Shown one piece after another: positions 1 to 7,217 of a DNA stretch of 45,747 nucleotides. The notes beneath the pieces were generated by a model that was not told the origin of the DNA, did no database searches, and saw nothing but the letters and a program-made list of their open reading frames with translations. Numbering within the stretch: the stretch's first letter is position 1; each line of letters begins with the position of its first letter. Made by a program: the position numbers and the translations under genes. Origin of the DNA: a virus; the IMG/VR virus record IMGVR_UViG_3300047287_000089, positions 1 to 45,747 of that record. One strand, 5' to 3'.

Positions 1-182
1 GCATTAATCAGCTTTTCGTAGATGTCAGCAGAGTCCTGAAAATAGGAATGCCATTCAGTTAATGCATCAGCAAAGCAGTTGACAACTTCATCAGGTGTCA
101 ACTCACCAGCCTTGATACACTCTTCTGCTTCACATAAAGCATCCGCGAAAAACTCAGTGATGCGCTGTTTCGGTGTCATCAT
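1..182 (-). CDS. Small acidic protein upstream of primase, C-terminus cut by window edge
   Basis: This is the left, truncated copy of the small gene that is complete at 45228-45437. It starts Met-Met-Thr-Pro-Lys-Gln at 182, while the right copy reads Met-Ile-Thr-Pro. The start overlaps the TGA of the upstream 49-residue gene as ATGA, which points to translational coupling. The stop codon lies beyond base 1. The composition is acidic and helical with no motif I recognise, and the function is unknown. Confidence 0.75.
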   Translation of the reverse strand, partial: MMTPKQRITEFFADALCEAEECIKAGELTPDEVVNCFADALTEWHSYFQDSADIYEKLIN

Positions 183-328
183 TGTTGGGTGTGGAAACGT
201 TGGATCAATTCTTCGTAGCTATCCAATGCATCTTCAAAGCCCTCAACAATGTCATTCGGTGAGGAATGCTTGTCGAGAGCCATAATCAGATTGGTAGCTA
301 GATCTTTGATCAGCTCTATGTCAGCCAT
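179..328 (-). CDS. Small helical protein (49 aa)
   Basis: An uninterrupted 49-codon frame runs from an ATG at 328 to a TGA overlapping the next start. It begins MADIELIKDLATNLIMALDK and ends in RFHTQQ. The right-end copy (45434-45583) carries the same frame with almost only synonymous changes, which supports it being translated. It lies between endonuclease I, whose 3' end it overlaps by 13 nt, and the small gene before primase. It is predicted to be helical and acidic. No family is recognised. Confidence 0.75.
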   Translation of the reverse strand: MADIELIKDLATNLIMALDKHSSPNDIVEGFEDALDSYEELIQRFHTQQ

Positions 329-669
329 TCGATTGGGATACTGTGGAACGCACACCAAGGAAAGCCGTGTTTCTCAGCCCATTTGGCATACGTAGTTTTG
401 GATCCTTTGTAGATCTTGTTATAGGGTGATTGAAATACAAAGCGAATGTCGAGGTCAGGGTTTTGTTGCTTGACAGCTTTCATCTTCCGACGATCTTCTT
501 CCGTCAGGTGACCCTTGGCTTCAAGGAAGACACCATTGGGAAGAAGAAAATCAGGGCAGTATGTATGCTGTATTTGGTAAGCAACCTTATGGCATTCGTA
601 CTCGTACTTCACACCCAGGTTGACGAGAAGGTCAGCAACCTTCTCCTCAAGTCCTGAGCGGAAAGCCAT
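316..669 (-). CDS. Endonuclease I, Holliday junction resolvase (T7 gp3-like)
   Basis: The 117-residue protein follows T7 gp3 closely: an opening FRSGLEEKVADLL segment, the nuclease core with CPDFLLPNG (catalytic Asp) and VFLEAKG (Glu and Lys), then DLDIRFVFQSP and KIYKGSKTTYAKWAEKHG. T7 gp3 is a dimeric enzyme that cuts branched DNA, resolves recombination intermediates and helps degrade host DNA. This version lacks the basic C-terminal tail of the T7 protein (about 149 aa). It follows the ssDNA-binding gene with a 3-nt gap, as in T7 (2.5 then 3). The C-terminal part is repeated at the other window end with synonymous changes. Confidence 0.93.
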   Translation of the reverse strand: MAFRSGLEEKVADLLVNLGVKYEYECHKVAYQIQHTYCPDFLLPNGVFLEAKGHLTEEDRRKMKAVKQQNPDLDIRFVFQSPYNKIYKGSKTTYAKWAEKHGFPWCAFHSIPIEWLT

Positions 670-672
670 AAC

Positions 673-1242
673 TTAGAAATCTACGTCAGTTTCAGCTGCA
701 GGAGCAGGCGTCACATTCGGATCGTCAGCCTTGAAACCTTTGGTTTTACCAAAGAGTTCAGCAACGTCATCCGCATTCATATCACCAGCATCCACACCAG
801 CATTAGTGCTCAGGCTGATAATTTGAATACCCTTCAGCTTGAGACTGGTGCCGTACGTAACACCATCCTTCAGAATGTAGGGCTTTTGGAAGAAGGCCAG
901 TTTGACAGTTGAACCAGAGTAAATAGGAAGCGCAGTGTTTGTGATCACTGTACCTTCACTGTCCACAATGGTCGGCAGGTTCTCTTCATTCCAAGAGAAC
1001 TTAGCTTTGTACTTACCGTCAGATACTTCCTCCCAAGGTTCAGGCTTGAGAGTTGCACGCTTCGGGTTCTTCAACTTCGATTCAGCCCATTTGAGAACCT
1101 CAGCACGGTCCTCTTCAAGCTTCTCGATGACATCATCAGTAAGGATGGCGGCAAGAGAATAGCCATACTTACTTGGCTTCATCACAGCCTGATAACCTTC
1201 AAGGACAACAGGCTTTTCAGTGACGATAGTTTTGGGAGCCAT
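673..1242 (-). CDS. Single-stranded DNA-binding protein (T7 gp2.5-like)
   Basis: The 189-residue protein sits where T7 gene 2.5 sits, between RNA polymerase and endonuclease I. The middle is a beta-rich OB-fold-like region with the pattern SGSTVKLAFFQKPYIL...GTSLKLKGIQIISL, common in phage gp2.5 proteins. The last 15 or so residues are acidic and end in Asp-Val-Asp-Phe; in T7 gp2.5 an acidic tail with a terminal Phe contacts the DNA polymerase and helicase. Its ATG overlaps the polymerase stop as TAATG, so the two are probably coupled. It should coat ssDNA at the fork and in recombination. Confidence 0.9.
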   Translation of the reverse strand: MAPKTIVTEKPVVLEGYQAVMKPSKYGYSLAAILTDDVIEKLEEDRAEVLKWAESKLKNPKRATLKPEPWEEVSDGKYKAKFSWNEENLPTIVDSEGTVITNTALPIYSGSTVKLAFFQKPYILKDGVTYGTSLKLKGIQIISLSTNAGVDAGDMNADDVAELFGKTKGFKADDPNVTPAPAAETDVDF

Positions 1243-3575
1243 TAACAGAAAAAGTAGGTGGATTCAAGGACGGTTTCAAGATCGAGATCACCAATGATTG
1301 GTGGCTCAGTCTCTGCGCCAATAGCTTCAGCAAAATCCACAAGTGGATTGCTTTCACTGAAGATTTCGCAGTAGGTTTCCCTGACTACGCGATTCAAGAT
1401 GCCCATATCTGTGGCTCGGCAAAGCACCGAGTCATGAATCACAGTGAACGGGGCATCGAACTTGAGGAATGCTCGATGAAGGATCGAAGCATCAAGGGAA
1501 TGGATCAGGTTGGGAGCAGTACTGGACTTGTGACCAAGTACATCTGGCCCTTTCGGATAGTCTACAAGCTTGATCTTGGCCATTCCAAGAATCTCAAGTT
1601 CAACACGTTTGAACTCGTACTTGCGTCTGTTCTGTTTAACAAGAAAGCCGGATGGTGTTTGCCACACAAGATGATCAGCGCCACGTTTGAACGCAGCACC
1701 AACCTCTTTCTTGATCCAATCCATGACTTGCATGGGGCCAGGAACAACCTCATACATTGCCTCCCTAACTGCATTGACAATGAGTGTCAACTCATCAGGC
1801 GTGAACTCAGCACCTTTTTCCTGCAACGCTTCACGGATGTAAGCCCTGTTGGAATGCTGAGTAGCGTTGTATGGGATCGTCATCACTGTTCTCTTTGTGA
1901 CCTTCCGATCAAGAAGAGCAGCAAGATGACTAGGAAGCTTTGGTTTTGCATGTTCTGCAACAACCTTGTAAGCGTCCTGTGGTTGTTCACTTGGAAACAC
2001 ATTGACCAACTTTGCAGTTGACCAATCCCGTGCAAGGCCAGCCAAGATCTGGAGTCCACTGCACGTTGCATCAACTGCAACAGGCAGGTTTGTCCAGCTT
2101 CTGGAGCACTCGATGACACAAGCGTGATACTCCTCACATGCAGCGAGGAACTGCCATGGCTCATCAGCAACTTCCCAATCCGAGAGATTGCTTAGGGCAT
2201 CAGTTGCCACACGAGAAATCAGGTCGTGGTTGGCTGCCACCCAGTCCTGACGTTCTTGCATTGTTGCTTTGTCCAACCCGTAGGTGGTAGCAACTTGAAA
2301 CGCCAGCCATTCTTCAGCCTCTTCGGTCATGAAGGCAGGTTCAGCAAACTTTAAAAGCGCCTTGCCCGCGTCAGTATCTTGTGGGGTGAGGAAGGCCGGA
2401 ATCGGATAGGTGCGACCTCGATAGTCAAATGACCACGGAAGAAAGAACTTGTCTTTCTCCTTGAAGATCTTGACGGTCTCCATTGTCATGCGTGTGCGGC
2501 ATGACCGTTTGAATGCTGCAGCGTTGTGGTTCATGGCCTCCGCTGCTTGCCGTCGATACTCGTGCCTGGCCTCCTCGTTGTCCGCAATGTCCCAAGGTTT
2601 GTTGGGCAGCGGTAGCTCTACAACCGGCAGGAACTTTCCCACCTTGTAGCCACGCTCCATCAAGACCTCAGCAACCCCAACAATGAATTCATTGAGGGTG
2701 TAGGCGGTCTTCTGGAGTTTGTTCAGAAACAGGAGAGGCGTGTTCCCCTGTATTAGTGTCGGGTCACCCCTGCGTACCATCTCATGGCCGTGCATGACCT
2801 CGTTTAAGAGGTAACCACCGGCCTTGATAGGAGACCAATCTCGTGGTGGGACCAACATGGGCCACGCCATCGGAGCGAACATCAATGCATCCTTCATCAG
2901 CTCCTCCTTTGTCATGGCAAAGAGAAGGCTGGGAACGACCAGTATTGGTGTGCCGTTGTGGCGTTTAACGGTGACCCGTTCAAACCACCCCGTGGCTTTC
3001 ATCACACATTCAAGTAGCCACGCCCCCAGCTTTGCTCTGACCACTGATCCCCAGGTGTCCCAGTGGTAGTCATGGCGATTCATCATCGTGCGAGCGATGG
3101 TCGCCTTTTGCTGGGTGCCACAGGAGCTATGCCAGTAGTTGCGCTTAATGCGTTCGTACAGGTCACTGTCTTGGGACTCGTACCAACGGAGCTGCGCCTC
3201 CTGCTCAAGGGCCTTGCCAATGGCAGTGATCACATTCGCGATCTCATTGGCTCTGTCCTTAGGGCTGAAGACCTGATCGAAGGTCAGCTTCAACGCAATG
3301 GCTGCTGCAGCCTCTGGCTCGATCTCCGCCAAGTACTGGTGGATGGTGATGAAATCCTTACCGTTGTGCCCTTTGTGGATCCTTTCCAGCGTGTCCTGAA
3401 TGACCGCTGCAACGTCCACCAAGGCGGCTTGGATGCTGGCGTTGCCATACACACTCGCTGAGGCGTAGGAGCGCTCCTCCAGCTTCCTGGTGTTCTCTAG
3501 GAGCTTCTCTCGCCCGTAGGCAGCAGCTCGCTTTTCAAGTGAAAGTTCCTCCTCGATTAGAGCAGGAGTTGTCAT
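1242..3575 (-). CDS. Single-subunit DNA-directed RNA polymerase (T7 gp1-like)
   Basis: This is the phage transcription enzyme. Numbered from an upstream GTG at 3626, the T7 landmarks are present: DYRGR near 401-405, the catalytic Asp519 in VDATCSGLQ (T7 D537), Lys578 and Tyr586 in TKRTVMTIPY (T7 K631, Y639), and Asp732 in IHDSV (T7 D812). The C-terminus DLDLETVLEST resembles the T7 end. I prefer the ATG at 3575 (MTTPALIEEELSLEKR), which looks like cyanophage homologues and gives 777 aa; the GTG at 3626 would add 17 residues and place the ATGCCCTAAG motif inside the gene. A terminator lies just upstream, so the gene probably has its own promoter. Its product should transcribe the replication and structural genes. 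Confidence 0.97.
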   Translation of the reverse strand: MTTPALIEEELSLEKRAAAYGREKLLENTRKLEERSYASASVYGNASIQAALVDVAAVIQDTLERIHKGHNGKDFITIHQYLAEIEPEAAAAIALKLTFDQVFSPKDRANEIANVITAIGKALEQEAQLRWYESQDSDLYERIKRNYWHSSCGTQQKATIARTMMNRHDYHWDTWGSVVRAKLGAWLLECVMKATGWFERVTVKRHNGTPILVVPSLLFAMTKEELMKDALMFAPMAWPMLVPPRDWSPIKAGGYLLNEVMHGHEMVRRGDPTLIQGNTPLLFLNKLQKTAYTLNEFIVGVAEVLMERGYKVGKFLPVVELPLPNKPWDIADNEEARHEYRRQAAEAMNHNAAAFKRSCRTRMTMETVKIFKEKDKFFLPWSFDYRGRTYPIPAFLTPQDTDAGKALLKFAEPAFMTEEAEEWLAFQVATTYGLDKATMQERQDWVAANHDLISRVATDALSNLSDWEVADEPWQFLAACEEYHACVIECSRSWTNLPVAVDATCSGLQILAGLARDWSTAKLVNVFPSEQPQDAYKVVAEHAKPKLPSHLAALLDRKVTKRTVMTIPYNATQHSNRAYIREALQEKGAEFTPDELTLIVNAVREAMYEVVPGPMQVMDWIKKEVGAAFKRGADHLVWQTPSGFLVKQNRRKYEFKRVELEILGMAKIKLVDYPKGPDVLGHKSSTAPNLIHSLDASILHRAFLKFDAPFTVIHDSVLCRATDMGILNRVVRETYCEIFSESNPLVDFAEAIGAETEPPIIGDLDLETVLESTYFFC

Positions 3576-3612
3576 AAGAGACTTGTTGGTAGATTCGGGA
3601 AATAGACCAGTG

Positions 3613-3622
3613 CTTAGGGCAT
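3613..3622 (-). promoter_or_regulatory. ATGCCCTAAG motif upstream of RNA polymerase (copy A)
   Basis: On the minus strand this reads ATGCCCTAAG, 37 nt before the preferred polymerase start and directly after the terminator at 3631-3661. The same 10-mer or a one-base variant precedes several early genes (7218, 7626, 7992, 8060). One more exact copy lies inside this gene at 2191-2200 and may be chance. Function is unknown; phage promoter, operator or start-stop mini-ORF (ATG CCC TAA) are all possible. Confidence 0.45.
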
Positions 3623-3630
3623 ACACCTAA

Positions 3631-3661
3631 ACAAAAGGAAAGCGGGCCGCTTGGACCCGCT
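3631..3661 (-). terminator. Intrinsic terminator between attP region and RNA polymerase gene
   Basis: Read on the minus strand, AGCGGG(T)CC pairs with GGCCCGCT across a 4-nt AAGC loop with one bulged T. The run TTTCCTTTTG follows at 3640-3631. It should stop transcription from the integrase side before RNA polymerase. Similar tRNA-linked terminators occur in hosts, so part of it may have been acquired with the tRNA sequence, though it sits 29 bp past the tRNA match. Confidence 0.7.
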
Positions 3662-3689
3662 GTATGCCTTAGACAATTCTCGAAATCGA

Positions 3690-3731
3690 CGAACCTGAAA
3701 CTAGCGCGTCTACCAATTCCGCCACATCCGC
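3690..3731 (-). other. attP: Probable attP core: 5' half of a tRNA-Leu gene
   Basis: On the minus strand these 42 bases match the pattern of the first half of a cyanobacterial tRNA-Leu: acceptor GCGGATG, D-arm GGCGGAATTGGTAGACGC, and an anticodon loop TTCAGGT with anticodon CAG. The similarity stops after the anticodon; no T-arm or 3' acceptor follows, so it is not a complete tRNA. It lies about 120 bp from the integrase stop. Established for cyanophage P-SSP7: a 42-bp tRNA-Leu identity lies beside the integrase gene. I infer the same attachment-site role here. Confidence 0.8.
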
Positions 3732-3737
3732 AAGTGT

Positions 3738-3854
3738 CACAACCTCAGTGGTTGCAAGGGTTTTCAGGGGAGAAAACCGGCTGTGGCTCAGTGTTGGACT
3801 CGTAAGAAACGAGGCGTTTCACCGATGAAGGGAGCCTAACACAGAGGGTGTTAG
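3738..3854 (-). repeat. Cluster of inverted repeats between integrase and attP
   Basis: The 118 bases between the integrase stop and the tRNA-Leu segment contain three hairpins. A 7-bp stem lies at 3759-3778 (GGTTTTC/GAAAACC), a 6-bp stem at 3806-3820 (GAAACG/CGTTTC), and a 7-bp stem at 3836-3854 (CTAACAC/GTGTTAG) that overlaps the integrase stop. None has a clear U-tract. They may be integrase arm sites, a weak terminator or structured RNA; the sequence does not decide. Confidence 0.5.
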
Positions 3855-4840
3855 ACGCCGGTAGACGGGCTCAAATCCAGCTTCTGCAGGCCCTGCTGGG
3901 ACAGCCAGGCTTGCATCAGATCCTCAAGAGTTGGCACGGCTTGTGATGCATTGCTGGGCAATGTGTGGTTGCTCAATGCATCGATGGCGTTCTGTTTGGC
4001 CGGGTCTGAAACTTTTACATATCGTAACGTAGTTTCAATTTGCTTGTGACCCATCAATTCCTTGATGGTCAACGGAGCCACACCCCGCTCGTTGAGGAGC
4101 GTGCCAAACGTATGCCTTAACAAATGGGGGCAATACCCTTCAGGAAGCTCGATGAATTTCCTGACTTTGTTAAAGGCACGCCGGAACTGTTCAGCATTCT
4201 CGAAGTCGCTGCCAAACACCAACGCTGATTCCTTACGCCCCTCACAGCGTCTGACGAAGATCTCGTAGATCTGCTCAGAGATCGGAATGCAGCGGTAGTT
4301 CTTGCCCTTGGTCACAAACCCATCCCGTCCACCAACGTGAATGCGTTTCTGAGCCAAGTCGACATCGAGCACCTGCAGCTTGTTCAGTTCTGCAGATCGC
4401 AACCCGGCGTACGCCCTCACCAAGATGTGATCGGAGAGGTCGTTGTTGCAAAAGGGGTTGCGTGCGGCTGCGGCCATGTGATGCACCTGCTCCTCGGTGA
4501 ACCACTGCAACCGGTGTTCGCCTTCCTTACGCTTGGGAAGCTTGCGGAAGGGGATCTCATCGATCCTTCGGTTGTCATGGCAATGCGTGAAAACAGTACT
4601 GATCGTCGCCATCACGCGATTGAGGGTGGATGACGACATGTGCCGCTCATCCTCCAGCTCAGCAACGATCTGTGCTACTTGGTCCTCATCCATCTTGTAC
4701 ACCGGAAAGGAGCGACCGCGCATGCTGGTGACATGCCCGGTGTTGATCCGGTAAAAGTTCACGGAAGGACCGCTCCGCCAAGTGGGCCGTGTCTCAAACG
4801 TGTAGTCGACACACTGCCCCCAGGTCTTAAGTTTGACCAT
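3851..4840 (-). CDS. int: Tyrosine recombinase / phage integrase
   Basis: The 329-residue protein has the full tyrosine recombinase set (numbered from the ATG at 4840): Arg148 in VRAYAGLRSAEL, the HLLRH box with His239 and Arg242, His265 in LMGHKQ, and the nucleophile Tyr274 in TTLRYVKV. The N-terminal third would be the core-binding domain. An ATG 36 nt further upstream would overlap the MarR-like gene more deeply; the ATG at 4840 overlaps it by 14 nt and has GGGA a few bases ahead. Beside the tRNA-Leu half-site it should carry out site-specific insertion into a host tRNA-Leu gene. No excisionase is recognisable. Confidence 0.95.
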   Translation of the reverse strand: MVKLKTWGQCVDYTFETRPTWRSGPSVNFYRINTGHVTSMRGRSFPVYKMDEDQVAQIVAELEDERHMSSSTLNRVMATISTVFTHCHDNRRIDEIPFRKLPKRKEGEHRLQWFTEEQVHHMAAAARNPFCNNDLSDHILVRAYAGLRSAELNKLQVLDVDLAQKRIHVGGRDGFVTKGKNYRCIPISEQIYEIFVRRCEGRKESALVFGSDFENAEQFRRAFNKVRKFIELPEGYCPHLLRHTFGTLLNERGVAPLTIKELMGHKQIETTLRYVKVSDPAKQNAIDALSNHTLPSNASQAVPTLEDLMQAWLSQQGLQKLDLSPSTGV

Positions 4841-5189
4841 AAACAGTTTCCCAGAATTCACGAGCGATTTGTTCACCTAAAGGCGTGAGAGTCACGATCT
4901 TGTCTTGACCCCTGTACTCTTTGGTGATCCAACGTAGGCCAGGCTTACCCGTCCGTGTCTTATCAAATAACCAATTGGTTAATCGAGAAACACTGGATTG
5001 GTTGTAACCAAGACCTTCCTCAATCTGTGTACATTTAACAGGCCCTCCTGCAGCCGCGATGAACATAAACACGCAGAACAATTGTCCGGGCATCTCGTTA
5101 GTGGGAACCCGTCGCCTGAGTGTCTCCATGGCACGACAAAAGTTCCACAGCTCCAGATCAGAAACGGTGATCGCTCGTTTGAGAACCAT
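4827..5189 (-). CDS. MarR-like winged-helix DNA-binding protein
   Basis: The 120-residue protein has a central winged-helix pattern: CTQIEEGLGYNQSSVSRLTN is a good recognition-helix segment (helix, turn, S-V-S-R). It is followed by a wing (GLRWITKEYRGQDKIVTLTPLG) and a closing helix (EQIAREFWETVYG). This layout matches the MarR family. It overlaps the integrase start and is presumably co-transcribed with it, so control of integration or early transcription is a reasonable guess. About 180 bases upstream (5190-5369) show no convincing gene and could hold its promoter. Confidence 0.7.
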   Translation of the reverse strand: MVLKRAITVSDLELWNFCRAMETLRRRVPTNEMPGQLFCVFMFIAAAGGPVKCTQIEEGLGYNQSSVSRLTNWLFDKTRTGKPGLRWITKEYRGQDKIVTLTPLGEQIAREFWETVYGQT

Positions 5190-5369
5190 GAGCTGGGAAG
5201 ATGTCGATCCAATCCCAGATTAGCTCAAAACAACCCCAGAACAGTTTAAGGCATTCCTTTGTGCAGGAAAAGTGCAGCTTTCGCGAGGCGCAAATGGTCT
5301 CCCAGCCGACATAGAAATGAATCCGGGAAAAGTAAATTAAAGTCACGAGCAGGGAGGCGACCTTGAAGC

Positions 5370-5519
5370 CTAAAGATTGTAGAACGCTTGTACCAGTTGG
5401 TCGTAGGCGCTGGTGTTAAGTTCCATCTCATATGCAGAAGCTGCATAAAGGGATGGAAAGATACACATGTCCTCTCGATCCATCAATTCATCTGATTCCT
5501 CAGTGGTGAGTGTGTTCAT
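5370..5519 (-). CDS. Small acidic protein (49 aa)
   Basis: The ATG at 5519 overlaps the TGA of the upstream gene (ATGA), and a clean 49-codon frame ends TAG at 5370. It opens MNTLTTEESDELMDREDM and ends in QAFYNL. The coupled start and acidic composition support translation. No motif is recognised. Confidence 0.65.
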   Translation of the reverse strand: MNTLTTEESDELMDREDMCIFPSLYAASAYEMELNTSAYDQLVQAFYNL

Positions 5520-5815
5520 GAGTCGGCGTTGTAGTTGATGCATCCGATGATTGCTTGTGTCAGGATTGTCACCTCATCATCGGCAAGAGCAGAGTCACGA
5601 ATACGATCATGAGCTTTTGACTCAAGCTTGTAGGCGTACTCTTTGAGCTTTTTGGTTGCTGGGTTGTAGACACGGACGACCGCACAGTAAGGATCAGGTA
5701 AGTCCCAGATCATGACATCCTCCATTACCTCACGAAACGTTGGGGTTTCGATCTCGTCGTCGTCTAGGTTTTGCACCTCCTCCCAGTTGTTGGGAAATGG
5801 ATCTTTTCTGGCCAT
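5516..5815 (-). CDS. Hypothetical acidic protein (99 aa)
   Basis: The frame starts MARKDPFPNNWEEVQNLDDDE and continues with a mixed alpha/beta segment (YCAVVRVYNPATKKLKEYAYK) and a helical end. It resembles small phage proteins with no assigned role. It is transcribed leftwards after the terminator at 5988-6030, so it may be the first confident gene of the operon that includes the 49-aa gene. Function is unknown. Confidence 0.75.
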   Translation of the reverse strand: MARKDPFPNNWEEVQNLDDDEIETPTFREVMEDVMIWDLPDPYCAVVRVYNPATKKLKEYAYKLESKAHDRIRDSALADDEVTILTQAIIGCINYNADS

Positions 5816-6164
5816 ATGATGGGAGATTAAAGCATCGTTCTAGTTCCTGGATCGATTCCAGATCGCCCTCACAGTCAACCAGACAGGCATTGAGCATGCA
5901 GAATTGACGGATTAGGCGTTGTTGTAACGGTTCAGGCACAGGTTGCGTCCCTGTGAGTGTGCAACAGCGGTTTTCCTGTCGCGGGAGAAAAATAAAAAAG
6001 CCGGTGTTGACTGACGAGCCACCGCCGGCTGGGCAAGGATCCACTCTCAAGAGCGGTGGACCGGTGCTACTTATTTGGCAGGTGAGACCGTTCCCAGTGC
6101 CTGCGATCATGGGTCGGAATCGCTTCCGACAGACACATGATGCCGCAGTTATGCCCTTAGACAT
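5730..6164 (-). CDS. Doubtful 144-codon frame spanning a terminator
   Basis: An open frame starts 3 nt after the ribbon-helix-helix gene and runs through the hairpin at 5988-6030. Its middle (about 5818-5940, with QQRLIRQFCMLNACLVD and EGDLESIQELERCFNLP) looks protein-like. The first part is Cys/Arg/Gly-rich and the last 29 codons merely shadow the next gene. A shorter gene starting at the ATG at 5897 is an alternative. I keep it only as a possibility. Confidence 0.25.
   Translation of the reverse strand: MSKGITAASCVCRKRFRPMIAGTGNGLTCQISSTGPPLLRVDPCPAGGGSSVNTGFFIFLPRQENRCCTLTGTQPVPEPLQQRLIRQFCMLNACLVDCEGDLESIQELERCFNLPSYGQKRSISQQLGGGAKPRRRRDRNPNVS
5988..6030 (-). terminator. Intrinsic terminator with long U-tract
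   Basis: On the minus strand AGCCGG(CG)GTG pairs with CACCGGCT, giving 9 bp with a 2-nt bulge. TTTTTATTTTT follows. It would end transcripts coming from the ribbon-helix-helix gene side. Confidence 0.75.
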
Positions 6165-6167
6165 GGG

Positions 6168-6341
6168 TTATGTACCGGTTTGCTTTTCGTCACACAGGCT
6201 GCGCTCCAACAGGTAGGCGACAAGGTTGCTCATGCTGCGCCCCTCCCGTTGGGAGCGCTCCTCTATACGCTGGAAAACCAGCCCAGACAACGTGATCGTC
6301 ATCCGCTGGCTGGTAATACGCCTGTACCGCTGTGCGTCCAT
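6168..6341 (-). CDS. Ribbon-helix-helix DNA-binding protein (CopG/Arc-like)
   Basis: I use the ATG at 6341, giving 57 aa. The frame is open 50 codons further upstream, but that part crosses a strong terminator (6396-6437) and reads as noise. The body RMTITLSGLVFQRIEERSQ (beta strand then helix) followed by GRSMSNLVAYLLERSL (second helix) is the RHH fold: the strand pairs in a dimer and inserts into the major groove. Such proteins are usually repressors. It stands between two terminators, so it is probably a separate transcript and may control early or integration genes. Confidence 0.75.
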   Translation of the reverse strand: MDAQRYRRITSQRMTITLSGLVFQRIEERSQREGRSMSNLVAYLLERSLCDEKQTGT

Positions 6342-6395
6342 GAAATTGAGCTGCGTCCTTGATATGTCGTAACGCGGTTCCCCACGGCTGGGCAC

Positions 6396-6437
6396 AAAAA
6401 AAGCCCCAGGGAGGAACCGAAGTTCCAACCCCAGGGC
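6396..6437 (-). terminator. Strong intrinsic terminator with UUCG tetraloop
   Basis: On the minus strand GGAAC-TTCG-GTTCC forms the tip. Below a T bulge and a T-T mismatch there are nine more pairs of GCCCTGGGG with CCCTGGGGC. TTTTTTTG follows. It closes the transcript of the Gp88-like gene at 6508-7200. Confidence 0.9.
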
Positions 6438-6507
6438 CATAAGCCTGGATGCATCCGCGCGGGCCGGAGTGCTGCCTTCTTTAGTTGTCAAAGGATCCTA
6501 GCATCAG

Positions 6508-7200
6508 TCAGATAATGGTGGCTTCTACTTTCTTAGCTTGTGTTCCGTGAGCCTTGAATGCAACAATACAGGTACGTTCAGCGTTAGCGCATAACTTACA
6601 CTCTGCACAGGTTTTATTTGCTTTTGTCTGCGCAGGGCAAACAACGAACTTAACGCCATCAGTACACCAACTGTTGACTTGAGTATCTTTGGGTACGATA
6701 CAAACAGCTGGCATTCCTTCTCTGTACACTTCAACCGCGTGGGCCTGACTGTGTGCGCTGACATTGACTGTCATTCCCATATCTGGGGCAGCTTTAATCA
6801 GCTCACGGTTGCCGTAGTGGCTGATATCGTGATGAGTGTAGGTCCAGGCTTTTAGCTTACGCTCACCGCAAGCGTTGGCAATTAGACCTAAGGCGTGGGC
6901 ATTGATTGAACCGTTGAAGTGTGGCAAGTCTCCCGCTTGATTGTGCCTGAAACAGCTGCCCTCTGGCAGTGTTTTAAGAGCACTTACGAAAGATTCAATA
7001 TCAATACCACGTGGTTTGTCACGCCATGGGCCATCTGAAACAGCATCCCAATGTAGCTTTAATGGGCCTGTTTCAGCGTAGCAACCGTTATTGATCAACG
7101 CGCAGGATGGTGAGCAACTATCACGAGACGTTGTTGATACTGCAATCGGGCCAGTCTTAGCGTTGCTGGACTTTTTAGTCAGGTGATACCAATGTGCCAT
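6508..7200 (-). CDS. Cys-rich phage protein, Gp88-like (DUF7227-type)
   Basis: The 230-residue protein has an N-terminal Cys cluster (DSCSPSCALINNGCYAETG), a Gly/His-rich middle (FRHNQAGDLPHFNG, TYTHHDISHYGN) and a C-terminal cluster (CPAQ...CAECKLCANAERTC). This layout resembles phage proteins named after mycobacteriophage L5 gp88. The Cys groups could bind zinc or an Fe-S cluster; no enzyme activity is established to my knowledge. It is preceded 17 nt upstream by an ATGCCCTAAA motif and followed by a strong terminator, so it is probably its own transcription unit or the last gene of the small-gene chain. Confidence 0.7.
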   Translation of the reverse strand: MAHWYHLTKKSSNAKTGPIAVSTTSRDSCSPSCALINNGCYAETGPLKLHWDAVSDGPWRDKPRGIDIESFVSALKTLPEGSCFRHNQAGDLPHFNGSINAHALGLIANACGERKLKAWTYTHHDISHYGNRELIKAAPDMGMTVNVSAHSQAHAVEVYREGMPAVCIVPKDTQVNSWCTDGVKFVVCPAQTKANKTCAECKLCANAERTCIVAFKAHGTQAKKVEATII

Positions 7201-7217
7201 TGTTTTGGATGGTAGTG

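Larger units (their letters stand above)
1..492. repeat. Left copy of 492-bp imperfect end overlap
   Basis: Bases 1-492 align without gaps to 45256-45747, with 16 mismatches by my count (about 97% identity). Most differences fall in third codon positions of the three genes involved. Both copies lie inside replication genes, between gp4 and gp3, and not in a non-coding end. I infer that a circular or permuted genome was assembled with two strain variants meeting at the seam; a true T7-type terminal repeat would be identical and outside this gene block. Confidence 0.9.

Noticed and set aside
1-492. Physical direct terminal repeat of the virion DNA
   Set aside because: Copies differ at 16 positions and lie inside gp3-gp4. 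A replicated terminal repeat would be kept identical and be near the terminase end.
1434-2021. 195-codon plus-strand frame opposite RNA polymerase
   Set aside because: It lies fully inside the polymerase gene, shows no domain, and no convincing gene in the window is on the plus strand.
2191-2200. ATGCCCTAAG copy inside RNA polymerase as a regulatory site
   Set aside because: It is in the middle of a coding region with no gene start nearby and could come from codon use; not counted as a site.
3690-3731. Complete tRNA-Leu gene
   Set aside because: Only the 5' half is present. After the anticodon loop no variable arm, T-arm or 3' acceptor follows, so it is an attachment-site copy.
5158-5446. 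Two short minus-strand frames upstream of the MarR-like gene (62 and 66 codons)
   Set aside because: They overlap each other and the MarR-like gene, have unusual composition, and no coupled start. The stretch is more likely a promoter region.
6342-6491. N-terminal extension of the RHH gene
   Set aside because: The added 50 codons cross a strong UUCG terminator and have no protein-like pattern, so the start at 6341 is preferred.
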